64,000 nt of DNA from Streptomyces echinatus (GTDB taxonomy: Bacteria; Actinomycetota; Actinomycetes; Streptomycetales; Streptomycetaceae): positions 207,099 to 271,098 of the forward strand of contig NZ_JACHJK010000015.1 of the NCBI RefSeq assembly GCF_014203595.1, written 5' to 3'. A program made the translations under genes and the position numbers. The notes under the pieces were generated by a model. The model searched no databases, had not been told where the DNA came from, and saw nothing but the letters and a program-made list of their open reading frames with translations. Below are positions 52,052-60,280 of the stretch, piece after piece. Every line of letters begins with the position of its first letter. Position 1 is the stretch's first letter.

Positions 52052-52708
52052 TCAGCCCTTCTTCGCCGCCTTCTTCTCGTCGTTGTCCGCGATGACCGCC
52101 TCGGCGACCTGCTGCATCGACAGACGCCGGTCCATGGACGTCTTCTGGATCCAGCGGAACGCGGCCGGCTCGGTCAGGCCGTACTCGGTCTGCAGGACGG
52201 ACTTCGCACGGTCGACCAGCTTGCGGGTCTCCAGCCGCTGCGTGAGGTCGGCGACCTCCTGCTCCAGCTGCTTCAGCTCGGTGAACCGCGAGACGGCCAT
52301 CTCGATCGCCGGGACGACATCGCTCTTGCTGAACGGCTTCACCAGATACGCCATGGCACCGGCGTCCCGGGCGCGCTCGACGAGGTCGCGCTGCGAGAAC
52401 GCGGTGAGCATCAGGACCGGGGCGATGGACTCCTCGGCGATCTTCTCGGCCGCGGAGATGCCGTCCAGCCTGGGCATCTTCACGTCCAGGATGACCAGGT
52501 CCGGCCGGTGCTCGCGGGCCAGCTCCACGGCCTGCTCACCGTCCCCGGCCTCGCCGACGACGGTGTACCCCTCCTCCTCCAGCATCTCCTTCAGGTCGAG
52601 CCGGATCAGTGCCTCGTCCTCGGCGATGACGACACGGGTCGTCAGCGGAGGCACGTGCGACTTGTCGTCGTCGGGCACGTCTACGGGCTGGGGCGACTCG
52701 GGGGTCAC
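52052..52708 (-). CDS. pdtaR: PdtaR-type response regulator with ANTAR RNA-binding domain
   Basis: The protein has 218 residues. A receiver domain (about residues 24-140) has the acidic pair in RVVIAEDEALIRLDLKEMLE, the phospho-Asp in PDLVILDVKMPRLDGISAAE and the Lys in AMAYLVKPFSKSDVVPAIEM. The C-terminal ANTAR domain follows (QRLETRKLVDRAKSVLQTEY, GLTEPAAFRWIQKTSMDRRL, SMQQVAEAVI). ANTAR regulators prevent transcription termination by binding paired hairpins in target mRNAs. The cognate histidine kinase (PdtaS) is not in the window. A lysine-rich end (NDEKKAAKKG) is normal. Confidence 0.95.
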   Translation of the reverse strand: MTPESPQPVDVPDDDKSHVPPLTTRVVIAEDEALIRLDLKEMLEEEGYTVVGEAGDGEQAVELAREHRPDLVILDVKMPRLDGISAAEKIAEESIAPVLMLTAFSQRDLVERARDAGAMAYLVKPFSKSDVVPAIEMAVSRFTELKQLEQEVADLTQRLETRKLVDRAKSVLQTEYGLTEPAAFRWIQKTSMDRRLSMQQVAEAVIADNDEKKAAKKG

Positions 52709-52738
52709 GGGGGCTCCTCGTTCAGGGCAGGGGTACTG

Positions 52739-52769
52739 CTGACAAGAGCGTACCTAGCTGCGGTAAGGT
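52739..52769 (+). promoter_or_regulatory. candidate promoter of the tRNA gene
   Basis: CTGACA (52739-52744) and TAAGGT (52764-52769) are 19 bp apart, about 43 bp before the tRNA. The spacing is slightly long for a vegetative promoter, so support is moderate. The region is shared with the divergent pdtaR promoter. Confidence 0.4.
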
Positions 52770-52811
52770 GGGGGCACGGCGGGGTTACCGTCGGCCTTTG
52801 ATTTACAGGAA

Positions 52812-52884
52812 GCCCCGGTAGCCCAGCGGCAGAGGCACGGTGCTCAAACCACCGATAGCGTGGGTTCGAATCCCACCCGGGGCA
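52812..52884 (+). tRNA. tRNA with anticodon CAA (Leu by anticodon), class I body of 73 nt
   Basis: A full cloverleaf is seen: acceptor GCCCCGG/CCGGGGC (7 bp), D stem GCC/GGC, anticodon stem CGGTG/CACCG with loop CTCAAAC (anticodon CAA, 52845-52849 region), a 5-base variable loop ATAGC, and T arm GTGGG-TTCGAAT-CCCAC. The discriminator base is A, and CCA is not encoded (CACTTTTC follows). CAA reads UUG leucine codons, but bacterial tRNA-Leu has a long variable arm and about 85 nt; this one has a short variable loop. The ATAGCGTGGGTTCGA half resembles glycine tRNAs. It may be a non-canonical or misnamed tRNA. A terminator follows at 52917. Confidence 0.85.
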
Positions 52885-52916
52885 CTTTTCCTAACATTCC
52901 AAGGTCACGTTCTGAT

Positions 52917-52951
52917 GCGGATGTCCACGTTCTCGTGAACATCCGCTTTTT
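52917..52951 (+). terminator. intrinsic terminator with T-tract after the tRNA
   Basis: GCGGATGT (52917-52924) pairs with ACATCCGC (52939-52946), and inside it CACG pairs with CGTG around TTCT. Five T residues follow directly. This is a textbook Rho-independent terminator, rare in this GC-rich DNA, 33 bp after the tRNA and 39 bp before the homing-endonuclease-like gene. Confidence 0.85.
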
Positions 52952-52989
52952 GTCGCGTGTCACCCGCGTCGTTCTTACAGGGTCGTCAC

Positions 52990-53748
52990 ATGTACGACAT
53001 CAGCACACGCAAGCGAGCCCTGGCTTTGGTGGCTCAGGGCCGCAGTCTCAATTCGGTGAGCAAGCAGACAGGCGTCTCCAGGGCTGCGATCCGCTCGTGG
53101 CAGCACCGCCTGGAGCCCCTGCCCCGCAGGACGGTCCCGGACGCCGGACCGCCTGCTGACAACTGCGCATACGCCTACCTGCTCGGCCTGTACCTCGGTG
53201 ACGGGTGCATCAGCGCTCACCCTCGCGGCACCGGGCACTACCTCAGGATCGCCTGTGCCGATGCCTGGCCCGGCCTGATGCGGCTGTGCCGCGAAGCCAT
53301 CACGAATGTGCGCCCCGGAGTCAGCGTGTACGCCGTTCAAAAGCAGGGGTACTCCATGATGAGTGGCTACTACCAGCACTGGCCGCACCTCTTCCCCCGG
53401 CACGGCCCCGGCAAGAAGCATGACCGCAAGATCGCGCCTGAGCCATGGCAGCAAGTCATCGTCGACGCTCACCCCTGGGAATTCGTCCGGGGCCTGATTC
53501 ACTCCGACGGGTGCCGCATCACCAACTGGACGACCCGCGTCGTCGCCGGTGAGCGGAAGCGGTACGAATACCCTCGCTACTTCTTCACCAACAAGTCGGA
53601 CGACATCCGGGGCCTGTACACCGGCACTCTCGACAAGCTCGGCGTCGAGTGGACGTACTGCATCCGCGACGGCATCCCCTACAACGTCTCCGTCGCCAAG
53701 AAGGCCTCCGTAGCCCTCATGGACGCCCACGTAGGCCCCAAACACTGA
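52990..53748 (+). CDS. free-standing LAGLIDADG homing endonuclease-like protein with N-terminal HTH
   Basis: The protein has 252 residues. Residues 6-40 form a helix-turn-helix (RALALVAQGRSLNSVSKQTG, VSRAAIRSWQHRL). Two LAGLIDADG-like motifs follow about 100 residues apart: AYLLGLYLGDGCI at about 62-74 and FVRGLIHSDGCRI at 165-177, each with the acidic residue after the helix. This is the single-chain two-motif pattern of homing endonucleases and related maturase/WhiA-like folds. The first motif has GD and the second SD, so both acids needed for cleavage are kept. ATG 52990 is used; GTG 52957 would add 11 residues. It lies between a tRNA and pyk, facing pyk. G+C looks lower than neighbours. 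Confidence 0.85.
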   Translation: MYDISTRKRALALVAQGRSLNSVSKQTGVSRAAIRSWQHRLEPLPRRTVPDAGPPADNCAYAYLLGLYLGDGCISAHPRGTGHYLRIACADAWPGLMRLCREAITNVRPGVSVYAVQKQGYSMMSGYYQHWPHLFPRHGPGKKHDRKIAPEPWQQVIVDAHPWEFVRGLIHSDGCRITNWTTRVVAGERKRYEYPRYFFTNKSDDIRGLYTGTLDKLGVEWTYCIRDGIPYNVSVAKKASVALMDAHVGPKH

Positions 53749-53763
53749 CCCCCCGGCGAGGTT

Positions 53764-55200
53764 CTACTTCGGGCTGTCGTCCTCGCCGATGTGGTGGACG
53801 CGGACCATGTTGGTCGAGCCGGAGACGCCGGGCGGGGAGCCGGCCGTGATCACCACGACGTCGCCCTTCTCGCAGCGGCCGTACCTGAGCAGCAGTTCGT
53901 CCACCTGCTCGACCATGGCGTCGGTGGAGTCCACATGCGGGCCGAGGAACGTCTCCGCGCCCCAGGTGAGGCTGAGCTGGGAGCGGGTGGCCGGCTCGGG
54001 GGTGAAGGCCAGGAGGGGGATCGGCGAGCGGTAGCGGGAGAGGCGGCGGGCGGTGTCGCCCGACTGGGTGAACGCCACCAGGAACTTCGCGCCGAGGAAG
54101 TCGCCCATCTCTGCGGCGGCCCGGGCGACGGCGCCGCCCTGGGTGCGTGGCTTGTTCCGTTCGGTGAGCGGGGGCAGACCCTTGGCCAGCATGTCCTCCT
54201 CCGCGGCTGTGACGATCTTGGCCATGGTGCGTACGGTCGCGACCGGGTATTTGCCGACGCTGGTCTCGCCGGAGAGCATCACCGCGTCCGTGCCGTCGAG
54301 GACGGCGTTGGCGACGTCGGAGGCTTCGGCGCGGGTGGGGCGGGAGTGGTCGATCATCGAGTCCAGCATCTGGGTGGCGACGATCACGGGTTTGGCGTTG
54401 CGCCGGGCGAGTGTGACGGCGCGCTTCTGGACGATGGGGACGTGTTCCAGCGGCATCTCCACGCCGAGGTCTCCGCGGGCGACCATGAGTCCGTCGAAGG
54501 CGGCCACGATGTCGTCCAGGTTGGCGACGGCCTGGGGTTTCTCGATCTTGGCGATCAGCGGCAGGCGGCGGCCTTCTTCGTCCATGATGCGGTGGACGTC
54601 CCTGGCGTCGTCGCCGGTGCGGACGAAGGAGAGGGCGACGACGTCGAATCCGGTGCGCAGTGCCCAGCGCAGGTCGTCCTCGTCCTTCTTGGAGAGGGCG
54701 GGGACGGAGACGGCGACGCCGGGGAGGTTGAGTCCCTTGTGGTCGGAGATGACGCCGCCCTCGATGACGCGGGTGTGGACGCGGGGGCCGTCGATGCGGG
54801 TGACTTCGAGGCTGACCTTGCCGTCGTCGACGAGGATGCGTTCGCCGGGGCTGACGTCGGTGGCGAGGCCGGCGTAGGTGGTGCCGCACTGGTGGCGGTC
54901 GCCTTCGGCGCCGTCCTCGACGGTGATGGTGAAGGTGTCGCCGCGTTCAAGGAGTACGGGTCCTTCGGCGAAGTGTCCGAGCCGGATCTTCGGGCCCTGA
55001 AGGTCGGCGAGGATTCCGACGCTGCGGCCGGTTTCGTCGGCCGCTTTTCGTACGCGCTGGTACCGGTCCTCGTGCTCGGCGTGGGTGCCGTGGCTGAGGT
55101 TGAACCGGGCGACGTCCATTCCGGCCTCGACGAGTGCCTTGATCTGGTCGTACGAGTCGGTGGCGGGCCCCAGAGTGCAGACGATCTTTGCTCGGCGCAT
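53764..55200 (-). CDS. pyk: pyruvate kinase
   Basis: The protein has 478 residues. Signature regions: MRRAKIVCTLGPATDSYDQI at the start, GMDVARFNLSHGTHAEHEDR, LPLIAKIEKPQAVANLDDIV (catalytic Lys), DGLMVARGDLGVEMPLEHVP, and DGTDAVMLSGETSVGKYPVA. The C-terminal allosteric domain follows (LLALTPEPATRSQLSLTWGA-like region). The enzyme makes pyruvate and ATP from phosphoenolpyruvate and ADP. Streptomycetes commonly have two pyk genes; from gene order this is the pyk2-type copy. It converges with the homing-endonuclease-like gene, only 15 bp away. Confidence 0.96.
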   Translation of the reverse strand: MRRAKIVCTLGPATDSYDQIKALVEAGMDVARFNLSHGTHAEHEDRYQRVRKAADETGRSVGILADLQGPKIRLGHFAEGPVLLERGDTFTITVEDGAEGDRHQCGTTYAGLATDVSPGERILVDDGKVSLEVTRIDGPRVHTRVIEGGVISDHKGLNLPGVAVSVPALSKKDEDDLRWALRTGFDVVALSFVRTGDDARDVHRIMDEEGRRLPLIAKIEKPQAVANLDDIVAAFDGLMVARGDLGVEMPLEHVPIVQKRAVTLARRNAKPVIVATQMLDSMIDHSRPTRAEASDVANAVLDGTDAVMLSGETSVGKYPVATVRTMAKIVTAAEEDMLAKGLPPLTERNKPRTQGGAVARAAAEMGDFLGAKFLVAFTQSGDTARRLSRYRSPIPLLAFTPEPATRSQLSLTWGAETFLGPHVDSTDAMVEQVDELLLRYGRCEKGDVVVITAGSPPGVSGSTNMVRVHHIGEDDSPK

Positions 55201-55417
55201 GGACCGAGCCTATGCCTTACCGGTGGGTAGAGAATTGGGCCCATGTGACTACTCAACAGACTTTGGGCAAAGGGTTATTGACAAGTGTTGAATTGTGCGG
55301 CGGTCCGCTCCTATGAGCGATGGTCACCAGATCGCAACCTTCTGGACCTGTTGCCGTAGGTCATGCTCAGGTCAGAATCTACGCGCGTTGTTGACCCTGC
55401 GCCAAGGAGACCTGAAG

Positions 55418-57223
55418 ATGCCGTTGAACCGCCGGAAGTTCCTGAAGAAGTCCGCCGCCACCGGGGCGGGAGTGGCGATCGCCGGTGCGGCGGCGGCCCC
55501 GGCGGCCGAGGCGGCGGAGGGCCACGGGCCCGGGCACCCCGTGAAGCGGTACTCGCTGACCGTCATGGGCACCACCGACCTGCACGGTCACGTCTTCAAC
55601 TGGGACTACTTCAAGGACGCGGAGTACTCCGACAAGGCGGGCAACGCGACGGGCCTGTCGCGGATCTCGACGCTGGTGAACCAGGTGCGCGAGGAGAAGG
55701 GCCGCTGCAACACCCTGCTGCTGGACGCCGGTGACACCATCCAGGGCACCCCGCTGACCTACTACTACGCCAAGGTCGACCCGATCACCGCCAAGGGCGG
55801 CCCGGTGCACCCGATGGCGCAGGCGATGAACGCGATCGGCTACGACGCGGCGGCCCTGGGCAACCACGAGTTCAACTACGGCATCGAGACGTTGCGGAAG
55901 TTCGAGGACCAGCTCGACTTCCCGCTGCTCGGCGCCAACGCCGTGGACGCGAAGACGCTGCGGCCCGCCTTCCCGCCGTACTTCATGAAGACGTTCCACG
56001 TGCCGGGCGCCAAGCCGGTCAAGGTGGCCGTGCTCGGTCTGACCAATCCGGGCATCGCGATCTGGGACAAGGCCTATGTCCAGGGCAAGCTGGCGTTCCC
56101 GGGCCTGGAGGAGCAGGCTGCCAAGTGGGTGCCGAAGCTGAAGTCGATGGGCGCGGACGTGGTCGTCGTGTCCGCGCACTCGGGTACCTCGGGCACGTCG
56201 TCGTACGGTGACCAGGTGCCGTACGTGGAGAACGCGGCGGCCAACGTCGCCCGGCAGGTGCCCGGCATCGACGCGATCCTGGTCGGTCACGCGCACCTGG
56301 AGATCCCGGAGCTGAAGGTCGTCAACGAGAAGACCGGCAGGACCGTCGTGCTGTCCGAGCCGCTGTGCTACGCCGAGCGGCTGACCCTGTTCGACATCGA
56401 GCTGGTGTTCAGCAAGGGCCGCTGGGAGGTCGAGTCGGTCTCCGCGTCGCTGCGCAACTCCAGCACGGTCGCCGACGACCCGAAGATCACCAAGCTGCTG
56501 GGCGACGAGCACGAGAAGGTCGTCGCGTACGTCAACCAGGTGGTGGGCCGGGCGACCGAGACCCTGACGACCGTGGACGCCCGTTACAAGGACGCCCCGA
56601 TCATCGATCTGATCACCAAGGTCCAGGAGGACGTGGTGAAGGCCGCGCTCGCGGGCACCGAGTACGCCGCGCTGCCGGTGATCGCCCAGGCGTCGCCGTT
56701 CTCGCGGACCTCCGAGATCCCGGCCGGCGACGTCACCATCCGGGACCTGTCGAGCCTGTACGTGTACGACAACACGCTGGTCGCCAAGCTGCTGACGGGG
56801 GCGCAGGTGCGCGCCTATCTGGAGTACTCGGCGCAGTACTACGTCCAGACGGCGCCCGACGCGGCGGTCGACGTCGAGAAGCTGACCAATGCGAACAGCC
56901 GTCCGGACTACAACTACGACTATGTGTCGGGTCTGGCGTACGACATCGACATCGCCCAGCCGGTGGGGTCGCGGATCAAGAACCTCACCTTCGAGGGGGC
57001 GCCGCTGGACGACGCCCGGCAGTTCGTGCTGGCGGTGAACAACTACCGTGCCAACGGTGGCGGTGCGTTCCCGCATGTCGCCACGGCCAAGGAGCTGTGG
57101 TCGGAGTCGACGGAGATCCGTACCCGGATCGCGGAGTGGGTGACCGCCAAGGGTGTCCTGGACCCGAAGGACTTCGCGTCGGTGGACTGGAAGCTCACGC
57201 GGAACGGCACGCCGGTGTTCTAG
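55418..57223 (+). CDS. Tat-exported bifunctional metallophosphatase/5'-nucleotidase
   Basis: The protein has 601 residues. A twin-arginine signal (LNRRKFLKKSAATGAGVAIA) precedes the mature enzyme. The metallophosphatase domain has TTDLHGHVFNWDYF, LLLDAGDTIQGTPLTYYYAK, AALGNHEFNYGIETLRKFED, VVVSAHSGTSGTSS and AILVGHAHLEIPELK. The 5'-nucleotidase C-terminal domain follows (PVIAQASPFSRTSEIPAGDV, YDNTLVAKLLTGAQVRAYLE, NNYRANGGGAFPHV). It would dephosphorylate nucleotides outside the cell for phosphate and nucleoside recovery. ATG 55418 has AAGGAGA seven bases upstream. No PHO box was recognised in the 217-bp gap to pyk. Confidence 0.93.
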   Translation: MPLNRRKFLKKSAATGAGVAIAGAAAAPAAEAAEGHGPGHPVKRYSLTVMGTTDLHGHVFNWDYFKDAEYSDKAGNATGLSRISTLVNQVREEKGRCNTLLLDAGDTIQGTPLTYYYAKVDPITAKGGPVHPMAQAMNAIGYDAAALGNHEFNYGIETLRKFEDQLDFPLLGANAVDAKTLRPAFPPYFMKTFHVPGAKPVKVAVLGLTNPGIAIWDKAYVQGKLAFPGLEEQAAKWVPKLKSMGADVVVVSAHSGTSGTSSYGDQVPYVENAAANVARQVPGIDAILVGHAHLEIPELKVVNEKTGRTVVLSEPLCYAERLTLFDIELVFSKGRWEVESVSASLRNSSTVADDPKITKLLGDEHEKVVAYVNQVVGRATETLTTVDARYKDAPIIDLITKVQEDVVKAALAGTEYAALPVIAQASPFSRTSEIPAGDVTIRDLSSLYVYDNTLVAKLLTGAQVRAYLEYSAQYYVQTAPDAAVDVEKLTNANSRPDYNYDYVSGLAYDIDIAQPVGSRIKNLTFEGAPLDDARQFVLAVNNYRANGGGAFPHVATAKELWSESTEIRTRIAEWVTAKGVLDPKDFASVDWKLTRNGTPVF

Positions 57224-57316
57224 GGCCGCCGTGGTGGCGGGTCGACGGCGGTGGCGGTGTCGTGGGACATGCGCCGGCACCGCCGTCCGTGGGGTTGTCG
57301 CGGCTCGGTCCGGTGG

Positions 57317-58726
57317 TCATCCGTCGATGAGCGGGGTGAGCCGCTTCGGCTGTCTGGCCGAGGGCACCCGCTCCGCCGGGTCGTCCAGTCCGAAGGAGGT
57401 GAAGGCCGTTCGGGTGGGCAGGGGGTACGGCTCTTTTCCGGTGAGCGAGTTGAGGATGGTGGCGCTGCGCCAGGCGGCGAGGCCCAGGTCGGGGGCGCCG
57501 ACGCCGTGGGTGTGCAGTTCGGCGTTCTGCACGTAGACCGAGCCGGTGACCGAGGGGTCCAGGACGAGGCGGAACTCTTCGTCGACGCGGGGGCGTTCGC
57601 TGCTGTCGCGGCGGACGTAGGGGTCGAGGCCGGCGAGGAGGCGGCCGAGGGGGCGTTCGCGGTAGCCGGTGGCGAGGACGACGGCGTCGGTGGTGAGCCG
57701 GGAGCGGGTGTCCTGCTGGAGGTGTTCCAGGTGCAGTTCGATCTTGGTGGCGGCGATGCGGCCCGCGGTGCGGACGCGGACGCCGGGGACGAGGACGGCG
57801 TCGGGCCAGCCGCCGTGCAGGGTGCGCCGGTAGAGCTCGTCGTGGATGGCGGCGAGGGTGCCGGCGTCGATGCCTTTGTGCAGCTGCCACTGGGCGGCGA
57901 CGAGCCGGTCGCGGACGGGTTCGGTGAGGGCGTGGAAGTAGCGCGTGTAGTCGGGCGTGAAGTGTTCCAGGCCCAGTTTTGAGTATTCCATCGGGGCGAA
58001 CGCCTCGGTGCGGCCGATCCAGTGCAGCTTCTCGCGGCCGGGCGGGCGGTGCCGGAGCAGGTCGAGGAAGATCTCGGCGCCGGACTGTCCGGAGCCGACG
58101 ACGGTGACGTGTCCGGCGGCGAGGACGGAGTCGCGGTGGGCGAGGTAGTCGGCGGCGTGGAGGACGGGTACGCCGGGGGCGTCGACGAGGGGGCGGAGGG
58201 GGTCGGGCACGTGGGGGGCGGTGCCGACGCCGAGGACGATGTTGCGGGTGTAGGTGCGGCCCAGGGCCTCGGCCTCGCCGTCGTGGTCGAGTTGGGTGTG
58301 GTCGACCTCGAAGACGTCGCGTTCGGGGTTCCAGCGGACGGCGTCGACCTGGTGGCGGAAGCGGAGGCCGGGGAGTGCCTCGGCGACCCAGCGGCAGTAG
58401 GCGTCGTATTCGGCGCGCTGGATGTGGAAGCGCTCGGCGAAGTAGAAGGGGAAGAGCCGTTCGCGGGCCCGGAGGTAGCTGAGGAAGCTCCAGGGGCTGG
58501 TGGGGTCGACGAGGGTGACGAGGTCGGCGAGGAAGGGCACTTGGATGGTGGCGCCCTCGATGAGCAGGCCGGGGTGCCAGTCGAAGCCGGGGCGCTGTTC
58601 GTAGAAGACGGCGTCGAGTTCGGCGAGCGGGTGGGCGAGGGCGGCGAGGGAGAGGTTGCAGGGGCCGATGCCGATGCCGACGAGGTCGCGTGGGGAGTCC
58701 GGCTCGTGGCGTTGGGGGTGGGTCAT
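57317..58726 (-). CDS. lysine/diamine N-hydroxylase-like flavin monooxygenase (DesB/IucD family)
   Basis: The protein has 469 residues. FAD site LVGIGIGPCNLSLAALAHPL, the NADPH-site region VTVVGSGQSGAEIFLDLLRH near residue 195, and the ATGYR-type motif AVVLATGYRERPLGRLL are in the usual order of class B N-hydroxylating monooxygenases. QVPFLADLVTLVDPTSPWSF is typical of lysine/cadaverine hydroxylases. ATG 58724-58726 overlaps the stop of the decarboxylase gene (ATGA), so the two are coupled. In desferrioxamine loci the corresponding DesB N-hydroxylates cadaverine made by DesA. DesC and DesD are absent here. Confidence 0.9.
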   Translation of the reverse strand: MTHPQRHEPDSPRDLVGIGIGPCNLSLAALAHPLAELDAVFYEQRPGFDWHPGLLIEGATIQVPFLADLVTLVDPTSPWSFLSYLRARERLFPFYFAERFHIQRAEYDAYCRWVAEALPGLRFRHQVDAVRWNPERDVFEVDHTQLDHDGEAEALGRTYTRNIVLGVGTAPHVPDPLRPLVDAPGVPVLHAADYLAHRDSVLAAGHVTVVGSGQSGAEIFLDLLRHRPPGREKLHWIGRTEAFAPMEYSKLGLEHFTPDYTRYFHALTEPVRDRLVAAQWQLHKGIDAGTLAAIHDELYRRTLHGGWPDAVLVPGVRVRTAGRIAATKIELHLEHLQQDTRSRLTTDAVVLATGYRERPLGRLLAGLDPYVRRDSSERPRVDEEFRLVLDPSVTGSVYVQNAELHTHGVGAPDLGLAAWRSATILNSLTGKEPYPLPTRTAFTSFGLDDPAERVPSARQPKRLTPLIDG

Positions 58727-60099
58727 GCGGGGGTGCTTCCTTCGGCGAGTTTGAGCAGGTGGGCCAGGTCGTCCGGCCGGGTGTGGGGGTTGAGGACGGT
58801 GACCTTGAGCCAGAGCCGGCCGTCGGGCCGGGCGCGGCCGAGGACGGCGCGGCCCTCGTGCAGCAGTCGTCGGCGTACGGCGGCCACGGCTGTGTCGTCC
58901 GCTTCGGCCGGCCGAAAGAGCACGGTGCTGATGACGGGTGGGGCGTAGAGCTCGAAGCCGGGGTGCTCGCGGATCAGTGCGGCGAATTCGCGGGCTCGGG
59001 CGCAGACCTGGTCGGCCAGGGCGCCGAGTCCGCTGCGGCCGAGTGTTCTCAGGGTGACGGCGATCTTCAGGATGTCGGGGCGGCGGGTGGTGCGCAGTGA
59101 GCGGCCGAGGAGGTCGGGGAGGCCGGCTTCGGTGTCGTCGTCGGCGTTCAGGTAGTCCGTGTGCTGGTGGAGTGTGGTGAGTTCGCCGGGGCGGGCGACG
59201 GCGAGGAGGCCGGCGGCGACCGGTTGCCAGCCGAGTTTGTGCAGGTCGAGGGTGACGGTGTGGGCGGCTTCGAGGCCGGCGAGTTTGTCGCGGTGCCGGT
59301 CGCTGAAGAGGAGGCCCGCGCCGTAGGCGGCGTCGATGTGGAGTCGGGCGCCGTGGGCGGTGCACAGGCCGGCGATCTCGGGCAGCGGGTCGATGAGGCC
59401 GGTGTCGGTGGTGCCGGCGGTGGCGGCGACCAGGACCGGTCCGGGGAGCGCGGTGAGGGTCTCGTCGAGGGCGGCGGGGTCGAGGGTGCCGCGTGGTGTG
59501 GGGATGAGCACGGGGTCGGGCAGGCCGAGCAGCCAGGCGGCGCGGGGCAGGGAGTGGTGGGCGGCGGTGCCGCAGACGAGGCGTAGGTCGGTGCCGTGTG
59601 CCTCGCGGGCGAGGAGCAGGGCGAGTTGGTTGGATTCGGTGCCGCCGGTGGTGACGAGGGCGTCGGCGAGTCCGGCGGTGCGGGCGAGGGTGCGGGCGAC
59701 GGCGGCTTCCAGGGCGGAGGCGGCGGGGGCCTGGTCCCAGGAGTCGAGGGAGGGGTTGAGGGCGCTGGCGGCGAGGTCGGCGGCGGTGGCCACGGCGAGT
59801 GGGGGGCAGTGCAGGTGGGCGGCGCAGAGCGGGTCGGCGGGGTCGGCGGCGCCTGCGGCGAGGGTGCGCACGAGGGTGTGCAGGGCGTCGGGGTCGCCGG
59901 TGTCCGGCAGGGCGTCTCCGAGGGCGTCGGCGACGCGTGCGGTGACGGTTTCCGGTCCGCCGGCGGGGAGGGGGCCGCCGCGCTCTTCGGCGCCGGTGGC
60001 GAGTGCGTCGAGCACGGTGGCGAGGAGCGGTCGCAGGGCGTCGGGGCCGCCGGGGCCGGAGGCGAGCGGCGGCGTGGTGGGGGCGTCTCCTCCGCTCAT
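58723..60099 (-). CDS. PLP-dependent diamine-forming decarboxylase (DesA-like lysine decarboxylase family)
   Basis: The protein has 458 residues. The fold-type-I group II decarboxylase features are SALNPSLDSWDQAPAASALE, DALVTTGGTESNQLALLLAR, CGTAAHHSLPRAAWLLGLPD, RLHIDAAYGAGLLFSDRHRD (PLP Asp) and VTLDLHKLGWQPVAAGLLAV (Schiff-base Lys). DesA and related proteins decarboxylate lysine to cadaverine; 2,4-diaminobutyrate and aromatic amino acid decarboxylases share the fold. Substrate is inferred from the coupled N-hydroxylase. GGAGGAGAG lies before ATG 60097-60099. No iron-box palindrome was recognised in the 181 bp upstream. Confidence 0.9.
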   Translation of the reverse strand: MSGGDAPTTPPLASGPGGPDALRPLLATVLDALATGAEERGGPLPAGGPETVTARVADALGDALPDTGDPDALHTLVRTLAAGAADPADPLCAAHLHCPPLAVATAADLAASALNPSLDSWDQAPAASALEAAVARTLARTAGLADALVTTGGTESNQLALLLAREAHGTDLRLVCGTAAHHSLPRAAWLLGLPDPVLIPTPRGTLDPAALDETLTALPGPVLVAATAGTTDTGLIDPLPEIAGLCTAHGARLHIDAAYGAGLLFSDRHRDKLAGLEAAHTVTLDLHKLGWQPVAAGLLAVARPGELTTLHQHTDYLNADDDTEAGLPDLLGRSLRTTRRPDILKIAVTLRTLGRSGLGALADQVCARAREFAALIREHPGFELYAPPVISTVLFRPAEADDTAVAAVRRRLLHEGRAVLGRARPDGRLWLKVTVLNPHTRPDDLAHLLKLAEGSTPA

Positions 60100-60280
60100 G
60101 GGCTCTCCTCCGGGGCAGGGGAACGTCCGGTGGGCCCGTGGGGCCCGGGTCTTCCGGCTTGTGGGTGGAGTTCCAGCTTGTACCGGAAGGGGGCCCTGTG
60201 TCCCGGAAGCCGGGTGAACGGAACCCGAAAGTGTGTACTGCCGTACCGGAGGAGAGCGTTGGGGGGTGGGGTGCTCGCGG

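Noticed and set aside
52812..53763. Integrative element inserted at the tRNA
   Set aside because: There is no integrase, no excisionase, and no repeated tRNA 3' end before pyk; only the LAGLIDADG gene lies between.
60100..60280. DmdR/IdeR iron box upstream of the decarboxylase gene
   Set aside because: The region is GC-rich and has no TTAGGTTAG-like palindrome.
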